Source of the DNA: Erythroxylum novogranatense
Lineage: Eukaryota > Streptophyta > Magnoliopsida > Malpighiales > Erythroxylaceae
Reading direction: 5' to 3'
NCBI GenBank assembly: GCA_029891385.1
Contig: CM057228.1
Span: 60,333,783-60,397,782 of the forward strand
DNA length: 64,000 bases
Shown: piece after piece, positions 12,246-25,300 of the stretch
Layout: each line of letters begins with the position of its first letter
Position numbering within the stretch: the first letter of the stretch is position 1
Notes under the pieces: generated by a model
What the model was told of the DNA's origin: nothing
The model's input: the letters and a program-made list of their open reading frames with translations, nothing else
Databases searched by the model: none
Program-made: the position numbers and the translations under genes

Positions 12246-14176
12246 CTTTGAGCATTACAAATCTCCTGTCTCAACTTGGGCCTTGCTATCAATTGAGCCA
12301 TCAAGGCTCCATCAGATCCCAACTTCCATCCAATCTGCTTCAGTGATAAAGCCGAGATAGTCTTTCGATTTAAGGCATCTGCTACTACATTAGCCTTACC
12401 CGGATGGTAGTGTACAATACAATCATATTCTTTAAATAATTCCAACCAACGCCGTTGCCTCAAATTAAGTTCCTTCTGTGTAAGCAGATACTTCAGACTC
12501 TTATGATCCGTGAAAATTCTACACCTTTCACCATACAGATAGTGCCGCCAAATTTTTAAGGCAAACACTATTGCTACAAGTTCCAGATCATGAGTAGGGT
12601 AATTCCGTTCATGAGTCTTTAGTTGCCTAGAAGCATAAGCAACTACCTTACCTTCCTGCATCAAAACACACCCTAAACCAGTCCCAGACGCATCAGTATA
12701 CATAACATAGTCCTTACCGGTAGTAGGTTGAACTAGTCTGAGAGCTTGATGGCATCTTTTTCAATTGATCAAAACTACTCGACATCTATCGGACCATTCA
12801 TACTTCACTCCCTTAGTAAAAGTTTAGTTAAAGGGATGCTATCACTGAAAACCCCTTAACAAACCGGCGATAATAACCAGCTAGACCCAGAAAACTTCTC
12901 ACTTCCGTCACATTCCGTGGCGGCTTCCAATTCACAATCGCCTCAATCTTACTAGGATCAACTCTAATTCCTTCATTAGAGACTACATGCCCTAAAAATG
13001 ATATCTCCTGAAGCCAGAAATCACATTTACTCAACTCTAATTCCTTCGGAGATGTTCACTATGATCCTGTTCAGTCCTAGAGTAAACTAGGATATCATCA
13101 ATAAACACCACAACAAACTGGTCCAAATAAGGCCTGAAGACTTTATTCATCAAATCCATGAATGCTGAAGGAGCATTAGTTAACCCGAATGGCATTACTA
13201 GGAACTCATAATGTCCATAACGGGTCCTAAATGCAGTCTTTGGCACATCCACATCCTTGACCCGAAGCTGATAATACCCTAATCGCAGATCTATCTTCGA
13301 AAACACGCCTGCATCTCTCAACTGATCAAATAAATCGTCAATCCGTGGCAGCGGATACCTATTCTTCACTGTGACTCGATTTAACTGCCTGTAGTCAATG
13401 CACATTCTCAGTGTACCATGCTTCTTCTTAACAAACAACACCGGTGCACCCCACGGTGATACACTTGGTCTGATAAACCCCTTATCCAGAAGTTCTTGTA
13501 ACTGCAACTTCAACTCCTTTAACTCAGTGGGAGCCATTCCATACGGTGCTCTGGATATAGGAGCAGTACCAGGCATAACTTCAATAGATAACTCCACTTC
13601 TCTTTCTGGAGGAAGCCCAGGCAGTTCCTCAGGAAAAACATCTGGAAACTCATTCACTACAGAAATATCAAGCAATTTATTCTTATCACCTTCCTTCTGG
13701 GTTTCAAGTACAAAAGCTAGATAAGCTTCACACCCCTTCCTGAGAAGCTTTTGAGCTTGCATAGCAGATACTACGTTAGTCAGAGCACGTGTGCAACCAC
13801 CATGAAATACAAGCTCAGACTGGTCGGGCCTCCTTAAGAAAACTGTCTTAGCCTTACAGTCAATTACTGCCTGATGTTTAGACAGCCAATCCATACCCAG
13901 AATTAGATCAAATTCGTCAAACGGCAATTTAATCAGATCTGCTGCATACTCACTTCCCTGAATCATAACTGGACAATTCCTAATCACCTGATTCACCAGC
14001 ACACTACTACCCAGAGGACTAGTCACATGCATTTCATATACTAACTGATATATAAACATCTCCTTAACAAACATTTCTCCAGCACAGATATATGAATGTG
14101 AAGATCCAGGATCAATTAATGCATACAATTCAGAACCAAAGAGAGAAACCATACCAAAGAATGACATCGGGTGCAT
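12246..14176 (-). pseudogene. Ty3/gypsy (Tekay-like) pol: protease, reverse transcriptase, RNase H
   Basis: Domains read in order on the minus strand. Aspartic protease near 14080 has [12 protein letters not shown], where the usual DSG is DPG. Reverse transcriptase (about 13640-13040) has [29 protein letters not shown] and the catalytic [11 protein letters not shown]. The connection continues in another frame at 13034-12828 ([25 protein letters not shown]). RNase H (12703-12246) begins [16 protein letters not shown] and contains [22 protein letters not shown] and ALNRK. Frame changes near 13035 and 12704-12830 break the polyprotein. LARD-1 interrupts it just after RNase H; the frame resumes at 4146. 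Reverse transcriptase and RNase H copy the element RNA into DNA. Wording of the RT places it among Tekay/Del chromoviruses, by recognition rather than alignment. Confidence 0.92.
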
Positions 14177-14260
14177 CCACGATCCTCACGGCGTTCGATG
14201 CATAAGCCCGAGCTGAAGCAGAAGGCACAGCTGGTCGATTCACAGTTTCTGAGTGTGAGC

Positions 14261-15351
14261 TCAGATTAGCCTACTTCTGATTATATCGCCTCGGCCTCTT
14301 CCTCGACCTCTGTTCCCAACTGAAGCATGCGAAACCTCTCCACTAGCTTGTGTCATCCCATTGTCTCGAGAGGGCAATTTGCAATCATATGCTCCGTCGC
14401 CACAGCGAAAACATGCACTGTATCTCTCGGCAGAGACACCCAATGATGCATAGGCGGTGTGGGCACTCCGAGCACCGAACCTCGACCCCAGAAGAACCCT
14501 ACTAGAGGCGATCGATGCGGGAAAGTTTTGTTGCCTTCCTTGTATCGCAGACCTCTGAGCAACTCTCGGTGTAGAGGAAGTACCTTCCCGACTTCGTTTC
14601 CCCGAAGACTGACCTCCTCTATTAAAGCCTCTTCTCTGACTTCTTTCTTTCCTGATCGTCTCTTGTCTTTCTACTTTTATTGCAGCCTGTACCAACTGAT
14701 GGTAAGTAAATTGTGGTAACAGAGTGAACGCTGCCAGATGCTCCTTAATAGAGTCATGCAAACCCTCCTCGAATTGATGACATCGAAACTCTTGATCGAT
14801 CTGATTCAGGGGCATACTTACTAAGCCGATTGAACTCCCGATCATACTCAGCAACAGACAAACTCCTTTGTTTCAGATTTAGAAATTGCTTCCACCGATC
14901 CTTCCTGTAAGCTTCCGTCACATACTTAGTCATAAATTCTTGGGCAAAGAATTCCCAAGTCAGAGGCATCGGTAGCTGAGGACTCCGAAGAACAAACTTC
15001 CACCATTCATAAGTCGCTCCACAGTAGAGGAAGCAAAGCACAATGAACCATCTGCTATGCTGGACAACTAATCTCGTCCAGTACCCTCTTCACCTTCTCG
15101 ACCCGAACTTCGGCCCTTGATTCCTCAGGAGAAGTCCGGAAAATTCTTGACCCCATACTTCGTCGGTGATCAATCGGAGCCTTAGGTGTTGTCATCCGAT
15201 CAAAGAAAGTCATCATATCCTGGGACAGCTTAATCAAAACTTCTCCTTGAGCTGGAGGAGGAGATGGAACCTCAGCTTCCCTTTGATTAACCCCAGCGGT
15301 CCGGTATTTGAGCAATTTGCTCCGGTTGATTACTCTCAGCAACTTCGTCAA
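14261..15351 (-). pseudogene. Ty3/gypsy gag (capsid and zinc knuckle), frameshifted
   Basis: Three overlapping frames together cover a gag protein. The N-terminal piece (15351-15055) is proline- and charge-rich. The capsid piece (15041-14754) has WEFFAQEFMTKYV, FLNLKQRSLSVAEYDREF and RLSKYAP, all standard in plant gypsy capsid. The C-terminal piece (14854-14261) has QFEEGLHDSIKEHL and a basic linker. The zinc knuckle begins CFRCGDGA in one frame and continues EHMIANCPLE in another (about 14440-14380), so an indel lies within the knuckle. Gag packages the element RNA. It precedes pol with only about 85 bases between. Non-functional as read. Confidence 0.85.
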
Positions 15352-15469
15352 TAAATTCGTGAGATCCTTCCATCGTAATTTCTAAAGACAAAACATGGGA
15401 CATTGCATTAGGCCAAAACACAACTTAGACACTCAGCGGAAAACAATAGGCAGCGGTGGTTAAACCAGA

Positions 15470-15497
15470 ACCGCTAAACTTGCTCGATACTAAAAGA
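15470..15497 (-). promoter_or_regulatory. Probable primer binding site of the Tekay-like element
   Basis: On the minus strand TAGTATCGAGCAAG lies just inside the 5' LTR end. It resembles TGGTATCAGAGC with changes, as expected in an old copy. Confidence 0.55.
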
Positions 15498-16629
15498 TGT
15501 AACACCCAAATACCCCCAGGAGGATACATGGATGCCGCCAAGAGCGAGCAGACAAAACCAAACATCACATGCGATATTTTATTTAGTAAATCAAACCCAC
15601 ACATATATTACATATTGTAAATCTCGTAAGTAAATCAAAGAATATTTACAAGTCTAAACAAAGGAAACAAAATACATTTTCAAACTTTATGAGCAGACTC
15701 CTTTGGCGCAGAGATGAGCTTGTCCCGATCTTTAAACTCTTCTCTCGAACCTACAGGGCAAATCCACCGTGCTAAGCATATAACTTAGTGAGTAATAACT
15801 AATCTAATTTAATGGATTATCACATAAATGTTAACTTCGGTAGTAAGCATCAAGAAGAAACATTTATCGTAAAATCGAGACATAACACATTTGATCTGAT
15901 TCACTTACTTATCGTAATCGAATATCACAAGAGGGTATAATCCGTCGTAATCATATCTGATTTTGTCAAACACATATCAAGGCTGTAAATCCACTTACGA
16001 AGCGGGTAACGGGACTTATACAGGAGATACCGTAATTAGTATCAGCAGGAGAGACATATGTCTCGATATCAGGAGACACCAAAGTGTCAAATAACAGGAG
16101 CAGTTGTAGACCCTTCTAGACATGCCTATTTACCCTGACTAGGACTTAGGTTTAAAAGCGAACAAGGTCATTTCATGTGCAGGAAAATAGCACTTCCAAT
16201 AAATCAATCCTAGACATCATTTAGGTTGACTCACAAAATTGACTATCCAAATTACTTACTGAAATTATTTACCTATATTACTTACCAAAACCGCCCTTAC
16301 TGTTTATTGCCTCGAAGTCCCAGCAATATCTGGCAGTGGTCGTTCCTCTATAATAGGGAACACAGATACAAATCACTATTGTGCATAATTACTGTATGAA
16401 GAATGAGTATGATGCATGTTCATAACAAATTCCGGGACTAATTCTAAATTCCGAATTTGTATTCTATAATTCACAACTTACATTATTGAATCCTTAATTC
16501 TTAATTAAATCTGAAAATTTACAAATTTCACATAGAGAGGTAGAAAATTTTCTTACGAATCCAACGCTTCGAGAATCAGGTCATTCGGAGGTCGGATGAC
16601 AACGATATGGTCAAAAGAGTGAAGTTTAT

Positions 16630-16850
16630 CACACACAAGTCGACTTATACTTACACAAGTCGACGTATCCATTTAAAACACACACAAGTCGACTTATACT
16701 TACACAAGTCGACTTACGTAACACGACAAGTCGACTTACACTTGCATAACTCGACTTATTGAAGAGTGGAGATGACAGTTCATGCAAAACGTTGATTTTT
16801 ATGCAAAACGTTGATATAAGTCGACTTATACACCACAATAAGTCGACTTA
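16630..16850. repeat. Array of AAGTCGACTT palindromes in a gypsy LTR
   Basis: About eight copies of the 10-bp palindrome AAGTCGACTT (some with one change) spaced roughly 18-40 bp, usually flanked by ACAC or TATA. The same palindrome forms arrays in the unrelated copia element at 41783-42012 and at its LTR ends. Confidence 0.85.
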
Positions 16851-17003
16851 TAGCACTGTTCATCGTCTTCTTCACCAAACCATATGAAACAGCAGTCTTT
16901 TCTTCCATTTTTCTTTAACTTCTTCACTTCAAAACTCATCTATCTATCATTTCTATACTATTAGAATCATCTATACACTCCAAGATCACAACACTAACAT
17001 TCC

Positions 17004-17005
<2 letters not shown>

Positions 17006-17038
<33 letters not shown>
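17006..17038. repeat. (CT)n microsatellite
   Basis: Uninterrupted CT repeat of about 16 units. Confidence 0.95.
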
Positions 17039-17040
<2 letters not shown>

Positions 17041-18165
17041 GTGTATTTTCAAAACTCCACGGTATCTTTCATTTTCTTCATAAACCACTACATCTCATTA
17101 TGCTCTAAGTTTTCTTGAAGCTTACCTCATAAAATACAAAACTATTAACACAAAAATAAACAGAACATATCATCTTACATTACTGCATGTTTATACATAA
17201 CATATATATATATATTTTTCTAAGAACAACATTACCGTAGATATGCATATATATATATTCAACATAAAATAGTATGCTCAACATAAAATAGTATGTATAT
17301 AGCTACTTACCTGTGTAGCTAATATATCCAGTAAACCTATTGCTCGGTGGTGAGGACGAAGAACAAGAATAACTTAAGCTCCAAACCGGTTTTAAAACTA
17401 AACCATCTGAGCATGTGTGACACATGCACAACATCCACGCGTCTAACCATGTGCATGTGTGAAGAAACCATGAAGGTATTTGCCACAGATCGGTTTCGTA
17501 TTTTATTAAATTAATAAAAAAAATTTTAAAAAAAACCAAATACATTGTTTTGAATTCTTATGACAAACAAATACCCAAAAGTTCCAGACAACTTCCGAAA
17601 ATTCACCAAAATTCCGTCATAAAATAATGACTCGTAAAATAAATTGTCAACTCAAAATTAATTCACCATCAATTTCTAAAAAATTTGAAGTATACAAAAA
17701 TTACTAAAATTATATTAATACGGTCCGAATCAATCCGAAGTTTCATTAAACTATTTTACCCAGAAAATGCCATGAATGCATGCCAAAATACTTATGCACA
17801 ATTTAAGCAAATATGTAATAAACAAATAACAAACATAATTCGTACTAAATTCCTTTAATATTCTAACCCCTAATTTGGGGCGTTACACTAACTATGACTC
17901 AAATAGAATGGCTTGATTAGGCAAAGACAACATTCCTTGCCTACAAACTGAAATATCATCTGTAGCATCCCGTTACCGGTGTGATGAGTATATCAGTAAT
18001 TTGGATCGGGTCCGGATTGAGTACAGGCAAATGTTGGATTGCACATGCATTATAGTTTATAAATTCATGGTAAATGATTAGTGATTGCATAAACATATGT
18101 ATGTACATACATGTATGGCAATTTCCCGATTAAATTGTGTAAATATTGGAATTTGGTTATAATAG

Positions 18166-19372
18166 TTGATGGGTGTCGAATCCACCAAAAATAAATCCCA
18201 AACACCAAACGAAAATAAATTGCGCACAGTGGTAAATGGGGTCGATCCACAGAGAATGGAATAATTGATTCTATTTAAATGCCAAAGAACGAATGAAAAT
18301 AATTAAAATGGGGGTTTAGAGTTTTCTACTAAAACTACTAATTGAAATAACAAGCGATAAAAGATTAGCATAAATTAATAAAACAATAACCAACAAAGAA
18401 CGCAAATAAAATTGATAAACTCAATAAGCGACGACTTAGCCAGAAATTCCTAATTATGCTTAGACCACGATCATCGACTCAAATATTTTCTTTGGTTTAA
18501 TAATAGGTTAGCTATAGTTACCAACTACCTACGGCTCCCTCGTTTCTTCTTAATTTTAGAATAGTCGCGAAACTCCTTTGACTATTCCCTAATTAACTAA
18601 TAACCCTTCGAGACTCTCTCCGAGATTCAATTAATTATGACATTAAATTCTAAAGAAACACTAACCCTAATCGACTACACGACCGACTCATGCTTCATCT
18701 AGTTAGATCGCAAGTTCCTCCACACAAAATCGACAAATACTATGCCCTAGTGCCAATTGCCACAAATACCAATCACCCAGTTAGACTCCACCAAGTAAAT
18801 CGGTTGGCGATATGTAAATTAACTAACTCTACAATCGGGCCTCAATCGCGAGAATCAATTAATAAACAATGACGATAAATCGAAGCGATGCGAATATTAT
18901 AAACCAAATATTAGGAACAATAGTCTCACGAGTCAAAGCATAATAGTTGGAATTCCCCGACTAAAAATGACTTAGCTACTCATAACGAAATTAAACCTAA
19001 CGAATTCTTAATTGACATAGTCTAAAACAAAGAAAAGAAAGAAAACTAGAAAATCTCCTAAACACGCTGGCGTCTGCGTGAGCATGCTTGACCTCTTTAA
19101 ATGGCGGGCGTGCGTGACTTCACGCCTCTTCATATCTCTCATTTGCTCATTACGCCTCTTACAATTTTAATTTGCTTCCAACGCCGACCACGTGAAGCTC
19201 ACTGTCTTTGTATTGATTTAATATTTGCGACGTCGTCCTCTTGAATTTATGTACTTGTATAATTCCCTACAAGAAAGTATTAAATCAAATTAAGTCCCGA
19301 TAATTGCATCAATAAGAGGAATAAAAAGGGGATAATTAAAACATAAATATCTAACAATTATGCACTTATCAA
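18166..19372. mobile_element. Unclassified 1.2-kb insertion with short terminal inverted repeats
   Basis: Absent from the 3' LTR, where ATAATAGTACAG is uninterrupted, so the empty site is present in this same window. Ends are TTGATGGGTG and CACTTATCAA, an imperfect inverted repeat. The flanking duplication is TAG, extendable to AATAG depending on where the end is drawn. No ORF over about 60 codons, so non-autonomous. A 3-bp TSD would suit CACTA or Harbinger-type transposases, but I cannot assign a family. Confidence 0.8.
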
Positions 19373-20263
19373 TAGTACAGATCAGGTTTTGAATAGAAAA
19401 TTGGAATGAAATTGAATTTCGAGGCTTGGAAATTTAAATTGGAGTGTAGGATTGGATGTTTCCTATTTTTGTGAATTTATAGGAATTTTTCCGGAATTTT
19501 TAGAGTGTTAGGTCCGGATCGAGAATTTGGCTTAGTGACTGATTAATTGAATTATGGTTTCGAGATTGATTGAAAATTTGTATGAATAATTGGAGTTTTG
19601 AATTCGGGAATTATGGTTGCAAACCATTGTGAATTTGGGAGAAAAATAGATTGAGAATTGGGCATGTGGCAGATGATTAGCCAAACATGCCCTTAACTTT
19701 AAAATCTCTTATATATGCCCTTACCCTTTGAAATTGCCACCTACGACTGATCCTCTTTGCTCTTGAAAGAAATCCCATTTCTTCTTCTCTTCTCCTTCGT
19801 GATCCATCGTTCTTGCTGGTTGTTCCATCTTTTCCCTTTAAATTGCTCTGATCATCGTCTTCAACCTAGCTTAAGCTTTAGAATCGGAAGAAAATGTTAT
19901 TTGGAGGAGAAGTGGAGATTGTCGTGGGTGGGGATTGAATGGAAGGCTTGAATATTTGGTGATTTTCGAAGGCTCAAAGCTTGAATCAAGTAAGTTTACA
20001 CTTGATTATGATTTAAGTCTTTTAATTTGATCATTAAATTGAGAATGAAATTGTGCAGAAATTGATAAGTTTCGGATGTTAGGGTTTTAGAGAATTTCGT
20101 TGATTTTAATTTGGGTATTTGATGAATAGCGATTAAATGAGGAATTTGAGGTTAGAAATAAGTTGGTTTTAATGTTTAAAATTAATTGAAAGTGTGCATA
20201 ATGATTTGGATGGATTGTATATCAGAATTTCTGAGAATTTCTGAGTTTCGGATGCGTTTCTGG

Positions 20264-20575
20264 GATCGTACACCACGGCGAGCGATGAACACGCTGCGGT
20301 GAGCCACCCCATAGTGAACGTCGTGACGAAGAAATGAATTTTACGCTGCGTCGAACCAATTTCTGTCGCACGCCGCGGCGAGTGGAGTTGTGGGCCGCGG
20401 CGAGCGGGCTTGGTCTGCACGTCGCAACGAGCAACAGCACACGTCGCGACTAGCAGAAGTGGATTCGCCGTGTAAGAGCCACGTACGTCGCGGCGAGCGG
20501 GCATGGTTAGCGGCGAGGAAGAGAAGTCTCGCCGCGGCGAGCGATCTTACGCCGCGGCGAGGACGCCTTGAGCCC
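20264..20575. repeat. GC-rich palindrome block in LARD-2 5' LTR
   Basis: About a dozen imperfect copies of a CG-centred motif (GCCGCGGCGAGCG, CGTCGCGACGAG and variants) in an otherwise AT-rich LTR. The 3' LTR equivalent (about 26678-26852) is shorter by roughly 140 bp and more decayed. Confidence 0.8.
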
Positions 20576-21124
20576 GAAGGTGAAATGGTTTGGTCTAATT
20601 GGAAATTTTTAGGATTAATTTCTTATGAGTTTGGATATTGGATCAAAAGAATGAAATTTAAGTATTTATGAGATGATTGTCACAAGTAATGAGTTGAGGT
20701 TTTGATTGCAAATGAATTGGTCCTTAGTGATTAATTGGAATTTAGAGTCTAAGAATTTTGAATTGATATGACGAAAATTCGAAAGTTAATTCGATGATTA
20801 TCGGAATCGAGTGGCAAACGAATAGTGATTGTGATTTTATTGAAGTGTGATTTGATAGAGTTGAAATCTAGTTAATTGAATTATGGTATTTTCGAATTAT
20901 TATGATTATGAGTGAAAGAGATCAAATTGGGAAAATTCGGGAATAGAATCGGAAATGTCATAACATGTATAGTACGCAATCTGTTTGATACATGTGCATA
21001 ATTGATTATTGAAATTGTGCAATTAGTAATGTTAGATTATTCGATTGTTTGATTATGTTAGAGGCACCGCTGGAGCAATTCCACGAATATGCTGGGACTT
21101 CCAGGCTGTAGCTCAGAAGTGCAG

Positions 21125-21892
21125 GTGAGTAACCTAGTTGGTTCCTCAGCCTTTATGTGTTTAATCTTATATATATATTGATACCATGTGGAGTTAAGGA
21201 TGGATATATGTGTGATTGCTTTTGATTGATTTCGGACCACGGGTGTTCGAAATAGTGAAAATGTAATATTGAAGTGCTAATGTGAGTAAATGTTTATGAA
21301 TGCATTAGCAAATTGAATTGTAAAAGCCTTAGTGAAAATGAATGGAAATTGCATATAATTGAAATCTGGGACAAAGGTCAGAAGAAAGAAAAATGGTATC
21401 GAAATAGAAAATGAGACATGTGCATTCATGCATAATGCCACGATCGATAATGATGGTTGTATTTGGGCTGCCTTTGAAAGGATTAGTGTATACCGGAGGG
21501 CTCTCCTATCCCTAATGTGAGCGGGCAGTAGTGCATACTCAGAGGGCTCTCCTACTTGCCTAAAATGAGATTACTGTTACTGAACCGAGCGTTGTGCTCG
21601 AGGGGAGTTAGTGCATACCCTGAGGGCTCTCCTACTTCCTACACGCGTCCGATTTCTGATAAGTGATAGGCACTCGGTCACATCAACGTAAGAAAATGGA
21701 AGTGTCACATGCGCATTGCATATGTATATGATTGACTGCGAAATGTGAAAGATAGAATTGCATGTGATATTTCTGTAAATGTTATTGTGTGATTATGTGC
21801 ATATGATTTGTGAAGGCATGAGTTGGGTGAACCATCGATGATGGTTTCTCACTGAGTTCGCAAACTCACCCAACATTGCAATTATTTTTTAG
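21125..21892 (+). other. Candidate LTR intron, LARD-2 5' LTR
   Basis: Donor AGTGCAG|GTGAGTAACC and acceptor TTATTTTTTAG|GAATTG, 768 bp apart. The 3' LTR has the same sites at 27401 and 28174 (774 bp), with TTTTTCAG at the acceptor. Three tandem units with AGTGCATACCC and GAGGGCTCTCCTAC lie inside (21487-21640). Confidence 0.5.
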
Positions 21893-22353
21893 GAATTGAA
21901 GAGTACCCGTTAGACAAATGGGAGTATGTCTGTCGCTAGCAAAGCAGAGTTCGGGTCGGGATCAGTGTTGTTCACATCTGCGTTAGTATAGTGTTATCTA
22001 GTTCAGTGGGTTCAGTGGTTCCAATTTGGTTAAGGTTGTATTTGTACCGTGATTTCGGCAAGTGTTCAGGATCATCGAACCCATTTTGATTATGAATGTT
22101 TGTTTATGAAATGGTTAAATGTTATTGAGTGCCTTTTTGACTGTAATTGTTATACTGAAGTTGATTTCGGAATAAAGTGGGCACAATTTGGTTACCATTT
22201 TTTGCGCACTCAACTGTTTTCGTAAAGAAAAGAAAAATGTCCTAATGAGTTTTAAAGTGTATTTGACTGCTCTAGCATACCACCCTTGCGGGTCACGGGC
22301 TCGGATATCACCCTCGATATCAGGTTCGGGTCTTGCGGGAGTGGGGTGCTACA

Positions 22354-22376
22354 TTTGTGCTATCAGAGCCCAGAAG
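22354..22376 (+). promoter_or_regulatory. Primer binding site of LARD-2
   Basis: TTTGTGCTATCAGAGCCCAG directly follows the 5' LTR; it matches the tRNA-Met primer site with GCTATC in place of GGTATC. Confidence 0.88.
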
Positions 22377-25300
22377 TACGATTGTACATGGGCATTCTGA
22401 AATTTGTGTCAAGTTACATGTATTTGAGTCATGTCTCGGCAGACAGTGACAGCTGATCCCCAGTCTAACATATGCGTCTCATGCATGTGCCTGTACTAAT
22501 GGTTTAAGTGGATAGAAATAGCAAAGAAAAAGATGATATGTAGATTGTGATAAATGGAAGTTGCGGATAATAAATGGAGATTTAGTGTATTGGTACTGAT
22601 GGACCTATTATGAAACACGACATGAGAGTTATATTGAAATATATCCTTGAATGTGGAATAGATGTGAATATATATATATGTAGTTGCGGATTGATAAAGG
22701 AAATATAGGGATATGTTAAAGATGGCAAGATTGAAAGTGTATAAGTAAAGTGAATGGGAATAAAATGTTCTATGACCTAGAAGGATTATCATTGTATTGG
22801 ATTACCGTGATGGGAGTTATGATTGGAGGTCTATAACTTAGAGTCAGAATATGTCAAGTGAGAAAGCGAGAATGAATGTACATCTGTGATATGGATTTGA
22901 GTGTGATTAATTTTGCGTAAAACGAACTAATGAAAAGATTGAAATGTAAGCAAATGATATTGGTAGATGAAAAAGTTGAAAAGTTGTTAAGGTTCAGTGG
23001 ATTTTCCTATGTGAATGCACACCTGATGTTGGGAATACACCATAGCGAGTAAAAATATGAAGCCTATATGTATTCTGTGGATGGGAATGATATCGGAATC
23101 GATTGGTGAGTTAGTGGATAACCGCCAGTTATAGTCCTTATAGTTCAAATTCATGTGAGTTGGAGTAAGAAATGAAAGTGCATATAGTGATTTCTTAGGA
23201 ATGAATTGAGATTGTAAACAGGATATTATCATGGTAAAATCCTCATGATTGAAGACAGGAGCAAAAAGTAAGTGTGTGGTCAAAAATCAGATGAGATTGA
23301 AGTATCCTTAGCGTAAGTGACTAAATTGATTTCTTAAGGCATTGAGAATGACTGACAAGAAATGTGATGGCTGTTAATGATTAGGAAATTCATAAGTGGT
23401 ATTGATGAAAATAGATAGAAATCTTCTTGCACAGAAGAGTTTCCCTGAATTGGGTTAAGTTGATCATATGATTTAATTGAAAGAATTATAAATGAAAGGA
23501 CAAATTTGAGATAAAGCTGAAATGAATTAAAGGTCATTAATGGGAGTCCTAATCTTAAAGGAGACTCAAGTGTAAGAGATAGCATATGTCACTAAAAAGG
23601 CATGTGTTATGATAATGTAAAGAATCCGACTGTGCAATAGGATTATTGAACGATAAAGAGATATTAGTCGTGATTTGAGGAGAATATCAATTCATGAATA
23701 TTTCGTGTAAATATGATCGTAAAGTATAAAGTGGATTTGATAAATATGTTATTAACCCAGTTTGTAATGATAGTAATAAATTGAAATTTGTGGAGAAACT
23801 AGGGTATGAGAATATGTGTTTGAATAGGTTATAATGAAACTGAGAAAACTTGCAAGAAAATTGTTTCTCATTGGAGATGTTTGATATTTAAAGAGTTATA
23901 TGAAAATCCATCATGAGTATGGTATAAGGAATCTTAGGTGGAAATTTCAAAGTTATTAATGCTCCTGAATGTATTGTGCTGTTAAAGAGTAAAGTTTCTC
24001 AATTGTATTTAGGTTGGAGAGTGGCTATGATTGTTAATGATATATGCAATGTATTTAAAAAGTGGAGAAAAATATTTCTTTGAACATGGCTTTGGGAGAT
24101 TTAATGGCGATAGAGGTATTGATAAAATGCGACATTTGCAAAGGGCACATTTAAGGAATTTGGAGTTATGTTAAAACTGGTCGTATGTTGGATACGCCCA
24201 GAAATTGTTAAAGGCTTTCTGATTTTAGCAAAAGAGACATCTAGAGATTTTTCAGTATTTAATAAAGTGTCCCCAGTAAAGATTATAATACGATCTATTG
24301 AAATCGTGTAAAGTGATTCTCTGTTCGTGGAGATCAGTATAATCTCATGGGCTGCATTGTGACTTGATGACATGAAATGTATTGTACTGGAAAGTGTTAT
24401 GAAAGTTTGGGAACTCTATTCGTACAGAAATGTTTTGGATATGAAAAAGGACTGTGTGTTTGGGTGTTTCAGAATTTCGTTAAGGAAGTAAATAATTAGG
24501 CGATAAGGTTTTGAAACCTAATATAAGACTGAGTGTAAGCTGACGACTTAGTACAGGACAAAAAGAAAGTATTAGCCATTGGAATTCCAAACCAGGTGTG
24601 TAGGTGTGTATTGAAAGATTGGCAAAATCCGAATTGAGAATTTGAATATGTGGACCTTATCGAAGAATTGCGAATAGATTCAACTATTGAGAAAATGAGG
24701 ATTTGAATTGGACTAAAAGGTATGTGTATAATCCACTAGAGGAACTGTTAGTGAAAACGCAAGGAATAATCGAAGCTATATGTTCTAGCGAGAGTATATG
24801 GGAAGAGTAATAGAAGGTAGAATGTGACATCGAGTAATTATATGTATGTTTAATTAACAGAGTTGACTGCGGGTGATAAATGTGAAGCTGATATTTTAGA
24901 GTTCATAAGGTTATGAGATTGATGTATAGGATAGATTGATTGTGAGAATATCAATTGTTAATTAGTGACATCATTCGAAAAGTGTATAAAGGGTCATATA
25001 GCTAAAAAGGAGTTGTTCATCCCGATATCAAAGTGATTGGGGCCTTTATATAGTCTAAGGGTATGATTTATTTCAGACAGTGTTGATTAGGCGAAATGAA
25101 TCTGAAATAGGGATTAAGAAATCCAAATTAAAGAGAATGAGACGAGTTGATGATTATTGAGGTTACTATAATCTTATGAGTTTGGTGTTTTAACTCTAAA
25201 GAGATGTAAGTTGATAATTGCTTAAGGAAATGTTTCCAAGTGTATCGCCTCGGCCAAGATACACTGAGATAGAGATAAAGGTAAAATTGGGAGAAACGAA

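Larger units (their letters stand above)
15498..17887 (-). repeat. 5' LTR of the Tekay-like element
   Basis: Minus strand reads TGTAACGCCCC to GGGTGTTACA, 2.39 kb, ending at the primer site and gag leader. The matching 3' LTR is not in the window because the 3' half of the element lies beyond the left edge. It contains a palindrome array (16630-16850) and, next to it, a TCCGAATGACCTGATTC block (16560-16590, minus) that recurs in the LTR at 1-3628. A (CT)n run at 17006-17038 and AT-rich tracts fill the rest. Confidence 0.82.
17961..22353 (+). repeat. LARD-2 5' LTR (with insertion)
   Basis: TGTAGCATCCCGTTACC to GGGGTGCTACA. Aside from the insertion and palindrome block it follows the 3' LTR base for base over long stretches. 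The 64-codon ORF at 19757-19951 recurs at 26167-26361 only because the LTRs are duplicates. Confidence 0.92.

Noticed and set aside
20169..20671. Overlapping ORFs of 72-111 codons on both strands in the GC-rich block
   Set aside because: Open only because GC-rich palindromes lack stops; not kept in the 3' LTR.
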